NCBI GenBank assembly: GCA_027064095.1
Contig: JAMOQI010000004.1
Span: 1 to 60,275, forward strand
Length of the DNA stretch: 60,275 bases
Direction: 5' to 3'
From: Bacteroidales bacterium
Lineage (GTDB): Bacteria > Bacteroidota > Bacteroidia > Bacteroidales > UBA1556
The notes under the pieces were generated by a model that saw only the letters and a program-made list of their open reading frames with translations, did not search any database and was not told the DNA's origin. A program made the position numbers and the translations under genes. This document shows positions 35,101-43,081 of this stretch, one piece after another; the first letter of the stretch is position 1, and the number at the start of each line of letters is the position of its first letter.

Positions 35101-35247
35101 ATAAAGCCATTCACTGGATACATAGGTCATAAAACCTAATGTTAAGAGAGTTAAAATTCCTGAGAAATTTTTTCCTAATTTTCCCAGTACTCCGATGGCA
35201 AAGCCAACTCCTAGAGCGGCTGCTACAATATAAATAGGACTTACCAT
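32116..35247 (-). CDS. fusion of two NuoL/N- and MrpD-type antiporter subunits
   Basis: This 1043-residue polytopic protein has two complete antiporter-like repeats in one reading frame. Repeat one (about 1-480) has FVFLEISSIATAGLILIEKGNR and MKPFPANGWGLDVYEGSHQGFSAVVSAATATASYF. Repeat two (about 500-960) has FFFGWELMTAGSYFLIIRGK and FLTKTASVGIHIWLPGAHGE followed by a Lys-containing helix, the standard Glu/Lys/His/Lys ion path. The C-terminal part adds further helices. In archaeal Mbx/Mbs these are two genes, H and H'. No frameshift or leftover start was seen at the junction. It should provide two ion-pumping units. Confidence 0.88.
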   Translation of the reverse strand: MVSPIYIVAAALGVGFAIGVLGKLGKNFSGILTLLTLGFMTYVSSEWLYAFYFGDQVSTYVFTAGYKPPISINLLMGPQEAFMSTLINVIGLLGGIYLFFNFGRKGRNAFVVYLVFIMSLNVVIMTRDLFNLFVFLEISSIATAGLILIEKGNRAVGAGFKYIIATSIISSILLIGTIFAYFYTGSLNIDDLVKSDLTTTTGGLIAVFLILIAAILEMKPFPANGWGLDVYEGSHQGFSAVVSAATATASYFMLYKLLDIAGNSWDHYIAVIGAVTFIGANLLGVKQKFARRLLAYSSIGQLGLLMLILGLRTYLGDNLNYVVFGILLTNLLAKTGFFWLVGIVKAKTLKEWAIIRRKPFFLFLMGTFVFALIGFPPFPSFFAKWTFVMDLAANGGFVWIAVILTGSFLEAIYYFRWFGYAVKADDNYNFSFNVRWHKITPIILLTALLYIIGYLTAQHTELGRMINFIPLFFVLILFALDFLPVFIKNTIAIIGMGIYFYFIYPSLSDLKLLFEVIFMIGGILTLIAGYAYKGKRSGFYPVAILMYAGLTGLIEANTTLQFFFGWELMTAGSYFLIIRGKRSMPHALSYMLFSVAGAYAILAGISIANIGQLTTSLSIFNNIQYFPQWAYGLLLFGFLTKTASVGIHIWLPGAHGEAESDVSPMVSAILLKAGVYGVILALIGMSKSQYDLSSLTYILGWVGALTVLFGNISAVFQEDAKRLLAYSSIGQLGYIVFAFAIMTQLGWLTGFTYVINHFMYKAVLFLTIGAVVLRVGTHNMYEMGGLIKRMPLAFVAVLIGITSLSGVPPLSGFTGKWLFYNAVIEKGWYFQGVIVFLSGGVAFLYLFRLIQTIFLGQLKDNHRNVKEISIWFLIPIYTLLAGLMVFSARPQWVLQPLGDMIANYMPQNSIRWDGAYAYTAIGHWTGSGVMMTIGSVFLIVFLILKLSTRKAHKIKQFDIVYSGERPDRPDTTHVAYNMYAGFYKAVWPLTVPLAERFWNWMTELVHEAAGFTRRIYSGNGQAYMLHIVLYIIVLFFITIGSSI

Positions 35248-35621
35248 TTCAAATCGTTAAATTGGTTAATTTCTAAGGTTCGTTTAGCTTTAAAAAGCTT
35301 CATTGCATAAGCCAACAATAATGCAGTAACACCAAATCCAATAACAATGGCAGTAAGTACTAATGCCTGAGGAACTGGGTCTACAATTGAGTTTAACACA
35401 TTATGATCAGCTAACTGAGGGACTGAGGCATCAATAATAGGAGCAGTACGACCTTTTATATATCCAAGGCTAACTATAAGTATATTGATACCGGTATCGA
35501 GAATTGTAAAACTTACAATAATCTTTATAATGTTTTTCTGAGAGAGAATACCCCAGAAGCCAATAATAATCAGTATAAAACCGATTAAGAGGCTTATTTT
35601 TCCCAAGTTCAAATATTCCAT
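35241..35621 (-). CDS. mrpC: MrpC/NuoK-like antiporter subunit
   Basis: This 126-residue membrane protein with three helices matches MrpC/MnhC (VSFTILDTGINILIVSLGYIKGRTAPI and DPVPQALVLTAIVIGFGVTALLLAYAMKL), the homologue of NuoK and MbhG. It lies 2 bases after the MrpB-like gene and overlaps the fused antiporter gene by 7 bases, indicating coupled translation. In Mrp complexes it helps form the ion path alongside MrpA and MrpD. Confidence 0.88.
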   Translation of the reverse strand: MEYLNLGKISLLIGFILIIIGFWGILSQKNIIKIIVSFTILDTGINILIVSLGYIKGRTAPIIDASVPQLADHNVLNSIVDPVPQALVLTAIVIGFGVTALLLAYAMKLFKAKRTLEINQFNDLKW

Positions 35622-35623
35622 AA

Positions 35624-36325
35624 TTATGATTCTTTTTGAGATTTTTGATACTTATTAAGAATATTGGAGATTTCAGCTCCAACCTTAAGTCCAATAAAAC
35701 TATAAATTAGAGGAATAGCTCCTGCACTAAACAAATCACCAAATGTTCCGAGGCTGATAAACCTATTATCAAGGAATCCACCTGCAAGTGCTATACCTAA
35801 CAAACCAATTATTACGAACATAATTCCTGAAATACTTTCTATCCAAAGTATTGCGTGGTGATTTATTTCTTTATTAGGATTTGCCATAATTAATAATGCT
35901 ATTCCAGAGGCAATAATAGCACCTCCCTGAAAACCTCCCCCCGGAGTAAGGTGACCATTTATAAATACATAAACTCCAAATAAAAATATTATAGGAACCA
36001 GTAACTGAGCAGAGGTTACCAAAAGCTCGGAGGTTCCTTTATGAATAATTACCTTTTTTTCATCCTTTTTATTAAGTTTCAAGAAGAAACCAATAATTGA
36101 TGCAGTAAGAAATAGTATGGTTACCTCACCCATGGTATCAAAACCACGATAGGTAACAACTACCGCTGTAACTAAGTTGGCAGCACCAACTTCTTTTGCA
36201 CCCTGTTCAGCATAATGGGCTGCAATTCCTGTAAGTTCAGTCTTTGGCTCATAGCTTACATACAAATTGTAAAAGATGTAAACAAAGCTAGCCAATACTA
36301 AACCAATTAAAAAATTCCTAATCAT
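35624..36325 (-). CDS. MbhE-MrpB fusion antiporter subunit
   Basis: This 233-residue membrane protein combines two usually separate pieces. Residues about 1-90 resemble MbhE/the far end of MrpA (AANLVTAVVVTYRGFDTMGEVTILFLTASIIG). Residues about 100-230 are MrpB/MnhB (LLVTSAQLLVPIIFLFGVYVFINGHLTPGGGFQGGAIIASGIALLIMA). In Pyrococcus-type operons they are MbhE and MbhF. It overlaps the DUF4040-like gene by 8 bases. Confidence 0.83.
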   Translation of the reverse strand: MIRNFLIGLVLASFVYIFYNLYVSYEPKTELTGIAAHYAEQGAKEVGAANLVTAVVVTYRGFDTMGEVTILFLTASIIGFFLKLNKKDEKKVIIHKGTSELLVTSAQLLVPIIFLFGVYVFINGHLTPGGGFQGGAIIASGIALLIMANPNKEINHHAILWIESISGIMFVIIGLLGIALAGGFLDNRFISLGTFGDLFSAGAIPLIYSFIGLKVGAEISNILNKYQKSQKES

Positions 36326-36575
36326 TGTATTTTTTGATTTTATTTAATACATAAAAGAAAATTAAGGTAGCAAGTCCACTACCAATAGCTGCTTCAGTCA
36401 TAGCCACATCAGGAGCAGACATAAAAAGGTACAATATTGATGCAAAAAGACTTACCACACCTGCAGCTACTACTGCAATAGATAGTTTCTTATTCAAAAT
36501 AGCAATTATTGCCATTATTATGGTTAGAGCACCTATGCCCAGAGCCAAGATAATATATATTAGTTCATTATTCAT
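36318..36575 (-). CDS. MbhD/DUF4040-like subunit (MrpA C-terminal domain homologue)
   Basis: This 85-residue protein with three hydrophobic helices and the segment SAPDVAMTEAAIGSGLATLIFFYVLNKIKK matches DUF4040, the region at the C-terminal end of MrpA that is a free-standing subunit (MbhD) in Mbh/Mbx complexes. The conserved PDVAMTEAAIG acidic stretch is thought to take part in ion movement. It overlaps both flanking genes by 8 bases. Confidence 0.85.
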   Translation of the reverse strand: MNNELIYIILALGIGALTIIMAIIAILNKKLSIAVVAAGVVSLFASILYLFMSAPDVAMTEAAIGSGLATLIFFYVLNKIKKYND

Positions 36576-36942
36576 CTATTGGTTCCTCCACAACTTTATT
36601 TTCGATATCTTCTTTTAGTTTATCAACGGAAGTGATTTTTGACAATGGAATTTTCATTGCATAAGCAGCTCGCATTAATACATGAGAAGAAACTGGGTTT
36701 GTTAAAATTATAAATACTATTAAAACAAAAACTCTTCCTATCCAATTTGCCTCACCCCAATGGTCCACAGTCATAAGTCCAATACCAACGAAAGACATCA
36801 TTGCACCAAGAGTAGAAGCTTTTGTTCCTGTTTGCACTCTATTATACACATCAGGCATTCTTAAAAGTCCAATTGCCGCTACAAATAAGCTAAAAGAACC
36901 CATCATTAAGAATATTTCTCCAAGTAATTTTATATAGCTCAT
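36568..36942 (-). CDS. mrpG: MrpG antiporter subunit
   Basis: This 124-residue membrane protein with three helices matches MrpG/MnhG (GSFSLFVAAIGLLRMPDVYNRVQTGTKASTLGAMMSFVGIGL, then VLMRAAYAMKIPL). The C-terminal 25 residues are acidic. It starts 1 base after mrpF ends. It is MbhC in Mbh nomenclature. Confidence 0.9.
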   Translation of the reverse strand: MSYIKLLGEIFLMMGSFSLFVAAIGLLRMPDVYNRVQTGTKASTLGAMMSFVGIGLMTVDHWGEANWIGRVFVLIVFIILTNPVSSHVLMRAAYAMKIPLSKITSVDKLKEDIENKVVEEPIDE

Positions 36943-36943
36943 A

Positions 36944-37204
36944 TTATAATCCTCCCTGTATATATTTTGCCACTATAATAACGCCCAAGAAACTTAGCAA
37001 ACCGTAAACTACGGCAACGTCAAAATAAATAGCTCTGTTAGACAAATAAGCAATAACGCCAATAACTACCAAAGATGTAATTGTCATTGAGTCAAAAGCT
37101 ACAACTCGGTCCACAATAGAAGGCCCTTTCATAAACCTTATCAGACCTGCCAATAATGTTAGCATTAAAAAGAATAATGCAATGTAAATGATAATATTAT
37201 TCAT
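36944..37204 (-). CDS. mrpF: MrpF antiporter subunit
   Basis: This 86-residue protein with three helices matches MrpF/MnhF (GLIRFMKGPSIVDRVVAFDSMTITSLVVIGVIAYLS, with the conserved DR and D). It overlaps mrpE by 8 bases. It is MbhB in Mbh nomenclature. Confidence 0.9.
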   Translation of the reverse strand: MNNIIIYIALFFLMLTLLAGLIRFMKGPSIVDRVVAFDSMTITSLVVIGVIAYLSNRAIYFDVAVVYGLLSFLGVIIVAKYIQGGL

Positions 37205-37691
37205 AGATTTCCTCCAATAATTTTTCGAATTTACGTATTAAATCTTCAGTGGCATGAACCTCATCAGAGTGCTTTACATCTATCCAGTGGATATAAAAAG
37301 TATCCTCATGCACTTCCAAAGTAAATGTACCTGGGGTCAACGTGATTGAGTTGGCCAAAATTAGCCTTGCCATTTTTGATTTTAAGTGAGTATCAACCTT
37401 TACAATACCCGGATTAATAGGTAATGATGGAGATAGAACTCTTTTTGTAACATCAATATTAGCTTTTACTAATTCTACTAGAAATACGAATAAATAAATA
37501 AAAGTGTAAATAAAAGACTTTGGTGTAATTTTCATTTCACTGAAAATGGTACACTGCCCGCAAAATAATAAAGATAAAAGACCCGATAAGGCCACCCCTA
37601 TTAAAACACTTTTTAGCTCTATCGACCAAGTTAGCAAAAACCAACCGGCGAGAATCACTAAAAAAGCAATTATTAAGTTTTTAAGTTTCAT
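37197..37691 (-). CDS. mrpE: MrpE antiporter subunit, first gene of the Mbs-like operon
   Basis: This 164-residue protein has two or three N-terminal helices and a soluble C-terminal part. It has the MrpE signature PGIVKVDTHLKSKMARLILANSITLTPGTFTLEV and a final acidic helix. It is the first gene of a tightly packed 13-gene minus-strand operon (E, F, G, MbhD-, MbhE/MrpB-, MrpC-, H-H', NuoH-, NuoB-, NuoC-, NuoD-like, ferredoxin-GltD, DHOD-like), the order known from Mbx/Mbs operons. Confidence 0.9.
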   Translation of the reverse strand: MKLKNLIIAFLVILAGWFLLTWSIELKSVLIGVALSGLLSLLFCGQCTIFSEMKITPKSFIYTFIYLFVFLVELVKANIDVTKRVLSPSLPINPGIVKVDTHLKSKMARLILANSITLTPGTFTLEVHEDTFYIHWIDVKHSDEVHATEDLIRKFEKLLEEIYE

Positions 37692-37745
37692 TGATAAATA
37701 CCTTTATGTTAAAACAGTTGTTAAACTTGTGAATTTATATGTGTA

Positions 37746-37753
37746 CAAATGTA
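37746..37753 (-). promoter_or_regulatory. -7 promoter element of the Mbs-like operon
   Basis: The minus strand reads TACATTTG (TAnnTTTG), 55 bases before the mrpE start. No clear TTTG -33 element lies at the expected distance, so an activator may be needed. Confidence 0.45.
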
Positions 37754-38110
37754 TTTATATGAATATTTGCTTTTTAAAAACTTTTATATAAATAGGTTTG
37801 CTAACTACATTATACGGTCAATACAAAAAAGCAACATATATCATTTTTAAATAAGTCACCAGGATGTTTTTTTATTAATCTATTTTTTTGATTTGATATT
37901 ATTTGAGAACAAATCCAGCATAAATTACTATCGATAAATATATAACAATATTTTACTATCTAATTAATAATCTGCTCTTTATAACCATAAAATACTTTTG
38001 TTAAACCATATTAAATATCAAAATCAAAATAAAAAATAAAAAATGGAAATCCCCAAAAAAACACGTTAATTTATTTTGAATCTAAATAATAAATCTGAAA
38101 AAATCACATA

Positions 38111-38290
38111 TTTTAACCTGCATTATTCATACTAAAGTGAAGCATATTGTTTGAACTTACGATGAATAAGATTTAGCAATACCCATCCGCCGATACTCTT
38201 TGGCAAACGAGCGAAAAACTCAAATTTAAATATTAAAAAATACCCAAATTTATATGTTTTTCTTAATCGTCAGGATTATTTGTGTATATC
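38111..38290 (+). repeat. MITE-like element, left end and body
   Basis: It starts with TTTTAACCTGCATTATTCAT (left terminal repeat), contains AAACTCAAATTTAAATATT and ends with TTAATCGTCAGGATTATTTG, collinear with the copy at 59722-59915. The right terminal repeat has decayed (TGTATATC instead of TGAATAAT). Confidence 0.7.
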
Positions 38291-38350
38291 TTAGTGTGAG
38301 TGTTATAGAATTAAGATTTATAATACAAGTAAATAATTATTAATCAAAAA

Positions 38351-38382
38351 AAATAACTCCACCTATGATAGTAGAGTTATTT
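38351..38382 (-). terminator. terminator of the Qmo-like operon
   Basis: AAATAACTC (38351-38359) pairs with GAGTTATTT (38374-38382). On the minus strand the hairpin is followed by a T-run. It lies 55 bases past the qmoC-like stop codon, so the sulfur operon and the Mbs-like operon are separate transcripts. Confidence 0.7.
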
Positions 38383-38436
38383 AACCAAGACATTCCAAAT
38401 TATTCTAAAAAATAAGTTCTAAAAAATATAAATCGA

Positions 38437-39483
38437 TTATGTATTAATTACTTTTTGGAAATAAATAGCAAAAGATCGATACAGAAAGTGAGTCCATTTA
38501 CCAAAAGGAACAATAATTAATGCCCATTGTACTAAAACAATAAGATGCAAATAGTAAAGCCAAGAGAAAGTATCAATAAAATGAAAATCAATGGCGAGTC
38601 TAACCAATATAGCAGTTAGTCCCATTAATAAAAGCCATATTACAAAAAACCAATCACTAGGTTGGGAATGTGTGCTAATTTCGGCATCCTTTTTCACTCT
38701 TCGACGAACAAAATCAAAGGTGATTAGAAAAATAAAAATAGATTCAATATATCCTATAAATATGATTAATACATTATTAGTCTCAAACCAATTAAGAAAA
38801 ACAGTAGTAAAAAGTAATAGTAAATAAGAAAATACTAATATTAAATGCTCAAGCCATCTAAATTTATTATCATCACAACTAAGAGCTCTTTTTTGGGTAA
38901 ACATATGTACTATCAAATCCGAAAACGATTTAAAATAATTTTTTATTTTAGGCTTAGCATCAGATTTATAAACTGTTAACCACCACATATGCAAAACATT
39001 AGGACATAAGATCAAGAGAAATACAGTACCAATGGCAAACATTTCGAACAAATGCCCATATTGCATTATCTTATGTAAGTCGAAATTTAAAGAAGCACCA
39101 ACTCCCACCACAATAAGAGCTAATAAAATAAAAGCACTTAAAGTTACTCCAATATATCGATATAGCAGCCCTGATAGCCCTGTCCAGTCATATTTTACTG
39201 TTAGATATCTTCGCAATGACATCATAAGCTCCCCTGGGTCGGCTTCGCGTGGGCATGTAGCAGTACATTCACCACAATAGTAGCATAACCACGGGTCTAA
39301 AGACTCTTGAATTTCATTTTCCAGACCCAGAACACTGAACCTAACCATTTTGCGAGGGAAAGAATTTTGCTCATCAGAAAGACTACAAACAGCAGTGCAA
39401 TGACCACAGTTATAGCAAGCATTTGGATCAAAAGCTCCGTATTTGCTGAGCTCTTTTGTAAAATCTGGATTAATCTTTGCCAT
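38437..39483 (-). CDS. QmoC-like (HdrC-HdrE/NarI fusion) quinone-interacting subunit
   Basis: This 348-residue protein has an HdrC-like ferredoxin domain with two [4Fe-4S] motifs (Cys23/26/29/33 in CYNCGHCTAVC and Cys67/70/73/77 in CYYCGECTATC). From about residue 95 to 345 there are six hydrophobic helices resembling NarI-type cytochrome b. The domain order is that of QmoC, which passes electrons between the membrane quinone pool and the soluble QmoA/QmoB flavoproteins. It is the last gene of the operon, 1 base after the small winged-helix gene. Confidence 0.85.
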   Translation of the reverse strand: MAKINPDFTKELSKYGAFDPNACYNCGHCTAVCSLSDEQNSFPRKMVRFSVLGLENEIQESLDPWLCYYCGECTATCPREADPGELMMSLRRYLTVKYDWTGLSGLLYRYIGVTLSAFILLALIVVGVGASLNFDLHKIMQYGHLFEMFAIGTVFLLILCPNVLHMWWLTVYKSDAKPKIKNYFKSFSDLIVHMFTQKRALSCDDNKFRWLEHLILVFSYLLLLFTTVFLNWFETNNVLIIFIGYIESIFIFLITFDFVRRRVKKDAEISTHSQPSDWFFVIWLLLMGLTAILVRLAIDFHFIDTFSWLYYLHLIVLVQWALIIVPFGKWTHFLYRSFAIYFQKVINT

Positions 39484-39484
39484 T

Positions 39485-39772
39485 TTACCTAATTTTTTCT
39501 GTTAGTTCATAATAAAAATACTCATCCATATCATCTATTTCACCAGTTTTAACAAAACCATACTTCAACAAACTCATCAACTGATACATGCAATCCTGAG
39601 TTGAAATATTCAGGTCTTTTGCCAGCTGAGGAACTGTTTTACTTCCCTCTTTCAGTGAGTTTATTATTGCCTTTTTACTCTTATTAAAGCTTTTAAGATT
39701 ATTAATTACTTCTTTATCTACAGTCATTTTTTCTTTAAGAAATTTAACCGTTTTGCCTTTTTCTACATTCAT
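39485..39772 (-). CDS. small winged-helix protein inside the Qmo-like operon
   Basis: This 95-residue protein has a helix-turn-helix outline (KAIINSLKEGSKTVPQLAKDLNISTQDCMYQLMSLLKYGFVKTGEIDDMDEYFYYELTEKIR) resembling ArsR/MarR-type winged helices, with one Cys in the recognition helix. It lies between the hdrA-like and qmoC-like genes with 1 base to the latter, so it is made together with the redox proteins. It may be an autoregulator or, like some small wHTH proteins, a structural partner. The function is not known. Confidence 0.65.
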   Translation of the reverse strand: MNVEKGKTVKFLKEKMTVDKEVINNLKSFNKSKKAIINSLKEGSKTVPQLAKDLNISTQDCMYQLMSLLKYGFVKTGEIDDMDEYFYYELTEKIR

Positions 39773-39840
39773 AATATAAATATTTTATCAGCACCATTAA
39801 TCAACAGTTAAAGTGTGCTTCCTTGCTAGTTAAGTTTTAT

Positions 39841-41778
39841 TTAAGAATGATTTGCAATTGCGTCAATCATAGAGAATATTTCCTTATCAGTAAAGGAAGT
39901 TAAATCTAATGCATTTGTAGGACAAACGGGGATACACATTCCGCAGCCTTTACAAGTTGAATTGTTTATTTCAGCAATTGATTTTCCATTATATTCAATC
40001 ATTTGTATTGCATCAAAAGGACAAGCCTGGCTACACAAGTCACAGTAAGTACAATTATCAGCATTTACAATTGCAACAATAGGCTCATGTGCAAGTTCCC
40101 CTGAATCAACCAAAGAAAACGATTTTGTAGCAGCCGCTAAGGCAGAGTTCATTGACTCCATAATATTTTTTGGACCTTGACAAGCTCCGGCAATTGTTAC
40201 TCCATCAATAACTGTTTCTACAGGTCTCAATTTCATATGAATCTCATTGAAAAACTTATCTCTCCCCTTAGGTATTTTCAATAACTTTTCTATTGAGTTA
40301 TCTTTTCTAGGAACCATTCCTGTAACAAGTACCACCAAGTCAGCTTCTACTTCCAACTCTTTACCTCCTGTTAAATAATCATTGATTTTAACAACTGTCT
40401 TACCATTAACACTCTCAACAGTAGGAGGTAAATCCTCGAATGATTGTAAATAAATATCCCCCATTCTTGAAGACTCGTCATAAAGAAGCTCCTGCTTACC
40501 ATATGTTCTTATTCCCCTATTAAAATGGAAATTATTAATATTACCAAACTGCTTTTTAGCGGTAATAGCAGCATAAATATTTGATGTACAGCAATATCTA
40601 GAGCAGTATTTATTTTCTCCATCCAACTGTCTACTACCTACACAATAAATGTAGGCTATATTTCTAACTAATTTACCCTTATACAATAGTTTATCTTTTG
40701 CATAATGTACAATTCTTTTAAATTGTGGCAGTGTAACCACATTTTCAATAGTTTTATATCCAAATTCACCTACCTCTGGTTCGTAAGGATCAAATCCTGT
40801 AGCTACTAATATAGACCCAACATTTGATTCAATAATCTTCTCTTTCTGACTAAAATCAATACTACTGCAAACCTTCTCACATTCGCCACACCGAGTACAA
40901 TTTTTCATATCAATTACCGGCAATTGTGGATATTCGCTAGGATAATTATGATAAATTGCCTTCCTATCTGTAATATTAAAATTAAACTCATCGGGGACTT
41001 TAACAGGACAAACATCAATAGCTTTTTGAAGTTCACCTTTAGCACAATGAGAATTTATATACCTGGGAGTTACTTTAATTTTAATTTTAAAATCGCCTAC
41101 ACTACCACTAGTTTCAACCAACTCTGCACCAGTATATAAAGTAACATTTTCATGACTCATTACCTCATTATATAATCTAGTAATAAGTTCTTTACCGGTT
41201 TCATTACTCACACAAAGATTATCGAATTGAGCAATTCTACCACCAATAAAAAATTCACGTTCTAAAAGAATAACATTTGAACCAGCATCAGCAAGTTCAA
41301 TAGCTGCCCTCATTCCTGCAATACCAGCTCCTATAACAGCAACAGCATTAACTGTAGGCACAGTAATAGGTTCTAGAGGTTCAGCAAGCTTAACCTTTGC
41401 AATTGCAGCTTTTACAATCTGTATAGCTTTCTCTGTTGCTCCAATTTTATCATCAGAATGAGCCCATGATACTTGTTCTCTGATATTTGCATGAACATAA
41501 TTATATTTATTCAAGCCAGCTCTTTCAGAAACCGACCTAAATGTCAACAGATGAAGCTTAGGCGAGCACGAGGCAACTACTACACCACTAAGATTTTGCT
41601 CCTTAATGTCCTCTACCATTTCTTTTTGGTTAGAATCAGCACAAGCAAAAATTGTTGTTTTAGATAAAGCAATACCTTCATCATTCTCAACAGCTTCTTT
41701 TACCTTATTGACATCCACATAATCAGAAATATTACCACCACAGTGGCATATATATACACCTATTCTATTTTCTTTCAT
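39841..41778 (-). CDS. HdrA/QmoB-like FAD and Fe-S protein
   Basis: This 645-residue soluble flavoprotein is of the heterodisulfide reductase A family. It has an N-terminal HdrA domain (GVYICHCGGNISDYVDV, then CSPKLHLLTFR), the FAD-binding Rossmann motif AVIGAGIAGMRAAIELADAG (about 148-167), an inserted cluster motif NCTRCGECEKVC, a further Cys group (YCSRYCCTS), and two C-terminal [4Fe-4S] motifs (CTYCDLCSQACPF and CKGCGMCIPVCPT). QmoB has the same set plus MvhD at its end; here MvhD is a separate gene. The gene overlaps the QmoA-like gene by 4 bases. Confidence 0.87.
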   Translation of the reverse strand: MKENRIGVYICHCGGNISDYVDVNKVKEAVENDEGIALSKTTIFACADSNQKEMVEDIKEQNLSGVVVASCSPKLHLLTFRSVSERAGLNKYNYVHANIREQVSWAHSDDKIGATEKAIQIVKAAIAKVKLAEPLEPITVPTVNAVAVIGAGIAGMRAAIELADAGSNVILLEREFFIGGRIAQFDNLCVSNETGKELITRLYNEVMSHENVTLYTGAELVETSGSVGDFKIKIKVTPRYINSHCAKGELQKAIDVCPVKVPDEFNFNITDRKAIYHNYPSEYPQLPVIDMKNCTRCGECEKVCSSIDFSQKEKIIESNVGSILVATGFDPYEPEVGEFGYKTIENVVTLPQFKRIVHYAKDKLLYKGKLVRNIAYIYCVGSRQLDGENKYCSRYCCTSNIYAAITAKKQFGNINNFHFNRGIRTYGKQELLYDESSRMGDIYLQSFEDLPPTVESVNGKTVVKINDYLTGGKELEVEADLVVLVTGMVPRKDNSIEKLLKIPKGRDKFFNEIHMKLRPVETVIDGVTIAGACQGPKNIMESMNSALAAATKSFSLVDSGELAHEPIVAIVNADNCTYCDLCSQACPFDAIQMIEYNGKSIAEINNSTCKGCGMCIPVCPTNALDLTSFTDKEIFSMIDAIANHS

Positions 41779-43079
41779 GATTTTATCCTCCTTAAATAAC
41801 TTGTTGCCTCAGCCGAGGCGGCACCACTAGAAAGTATACTATCGGGAATATCCATTGGTCCGGAAGCTGTTCCTGCTACAAAAACTCCTTCTATACTAGT
41901 TTTTGCAGGACTAGCTAATGGATCACTTTGTTGTATAAAATTAAATTCATCAAGATTGAGATCTTCACCATCGAAAACATCATCAATACCCATATTTGGT
42001 AAAATTCCTACGGAAAGCACCACCATATCATGTTCTGCTTCTTTTACAATACCATCTTCAAAATCTTCATACCTTAAGAATAGATTTCCATTATCAGCAC
42101 TTTTTATTTTTGCCACCTTACCCTTAACAAACTCCACTCCCATTTCTTGAGCCTGTCCATAAAATTCATTAAAACCTTTACCAAAAGCTCTAATATGCAA
42201 ATAGTAGATTGTAATATCAGCCATTGGCAATGCACCCATCAAAAGTTGAGCTTGTTTAATAGAGTACATACAACAAACTTGAGAGCAAATAGGATTTCCA
42301 ACAGACTTATCACGAGAACCAGTACATAATACATAAGCAATATTATCAGGCATTTTACCATCACCAGGTCTTAAGATAGTATTATATGGTCTTGTTGGAG
42401 CAAGCTGTCTTTCCATTTGCATTGAAGTAATTACATTTTTAAATCTATCAAATCCATATCGAGGTATTTTGAGTGGATCAAATAATTTAAAACCGGTAGC
42501 AACAATTACTGAATTAACTTTTAGTCTAAAATATTCATCAGTTTGAGTAAAATCTATGCAGGAGGTAGGACAAGCACGTTCGCAAGCGCCACAAAGTGTA
42601 CAATTCTCGATATCTATGGCAGCAACTCTTGGACTAGCTATAGAAAATGGAATATAAGCAGCTTTTCTACCCACTAAACCATATTGATATTGGTCCTCCA
42701 CATTTACCGGGCAAGCCTCCTCACATAGTTGGCAACCAGTACAATCTTCAATATGCACATATCTAGGCTTTTGGTGAATAATTGCCACAAACTCATATTC
42801 AGCTTTTTTCTCAATCTTAGTGATTTCACTACTCGTAAAAATAGAAATATTTGAATGCCTATCGATCTCAGATATTTTTGGTGTAGTAATACAAGCAGCA
42901 CAATCTAAAGTTGGGAATACTTTACTTAACAATATCATCTTACCGCCAATACTAAGCTCTTTCTCAACAATGATAACCTTATACCCTATATTTGCCAAAT
43001 TGAGTGCTGCTTCACCACCAGCAATTCCACCACCAACAACCAACACATCATAGCTAAGTTCTTTATAATGATTTTCCAT
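41775..43079 (-). CDS. QmoA-like (short HdrA) flavoprotein
   Basis: This 434-residue FAD protein starts at ATG 43079 (MENHYKELSYDVLVVGGG); a TTG two codons upstream overlaps the mvhD stop and is less likely. It has the Rossmann motif VVGGGIAGGEAALNLANIGY, the HdrA motif FPTLDCAACITTPK, two ferredoxin-type clusters (CTGCQLCEEACPVN and CTLCGACERACPTS) and the CSQVCCMYS segment. It lacks the long N- and C-terminal parts of HdrA, which is the QmoA layout. Together with the HdrA-, QmoC- and MvhD-like proteins it should form one complex. Confidence 0.85.
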   Translation of the reverse strand: MENHYKELSYDVLVVGGGIAGGEAALNLANIGYKVIIVEKELSIGGKMILLSKVFPTLDCAACITTPKISEIDRHSNISIFTSSEITKIEKKAEYEFVAIIHQKPRYVHIEDCTGCQLCEEACPVNVEDQYQYGLVGRKAAYIPFSIASPRVAAIDIENCTLCGACERACPTSCIDFTQTDEYFRLKVNSVIVATGFKLFDPLKIPRYGFDRFKNVITSMQMERQLAPTRPYNTILRPGDGKMPDNIAYVLCTGSRDKSVGNPICSQVCCMYSIKQAQLLMGALPMADITIYYLHIRAFGKGFNEFYGQAQEMGVEFVKGKVAKIKSADNGNLFLRYEDFEDGIVKEAEHDMVVLSVGILPNMGIDDVFDGEDLNLDEFNFIQQSDPLASPAKTSIEGVFVAGTASGPMDIPDSILSSGAASAEATSYLRRIKS

Positions 43080-43081
43080 TA

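Larger units (their letters stand above)
37692..38436. other. 745-base gene-free region between the two redox operons
   Basis: No coding frame or RNA gene was recognised. It holds the probable promoter of the Mbs-like operon (37746-37753), a MITE-like copy (38111-38290) and the terminator of the Qmo-like operon (38351-38382). The stretch from about 37800 to 38110 is AT-rich, without clear features. Confidence 0.5.

Noticed and set aside
25824-37691. Ordinary NADH:quinone oxidoreductase (complex I, nuo operon)
   Set aside because: Gene order and Mrp subunits E, F, G, B, C match Mbh/Mbx/Mbs; nuoE, F, G, A and J are absent and the NuoB-like protein has three Cys.
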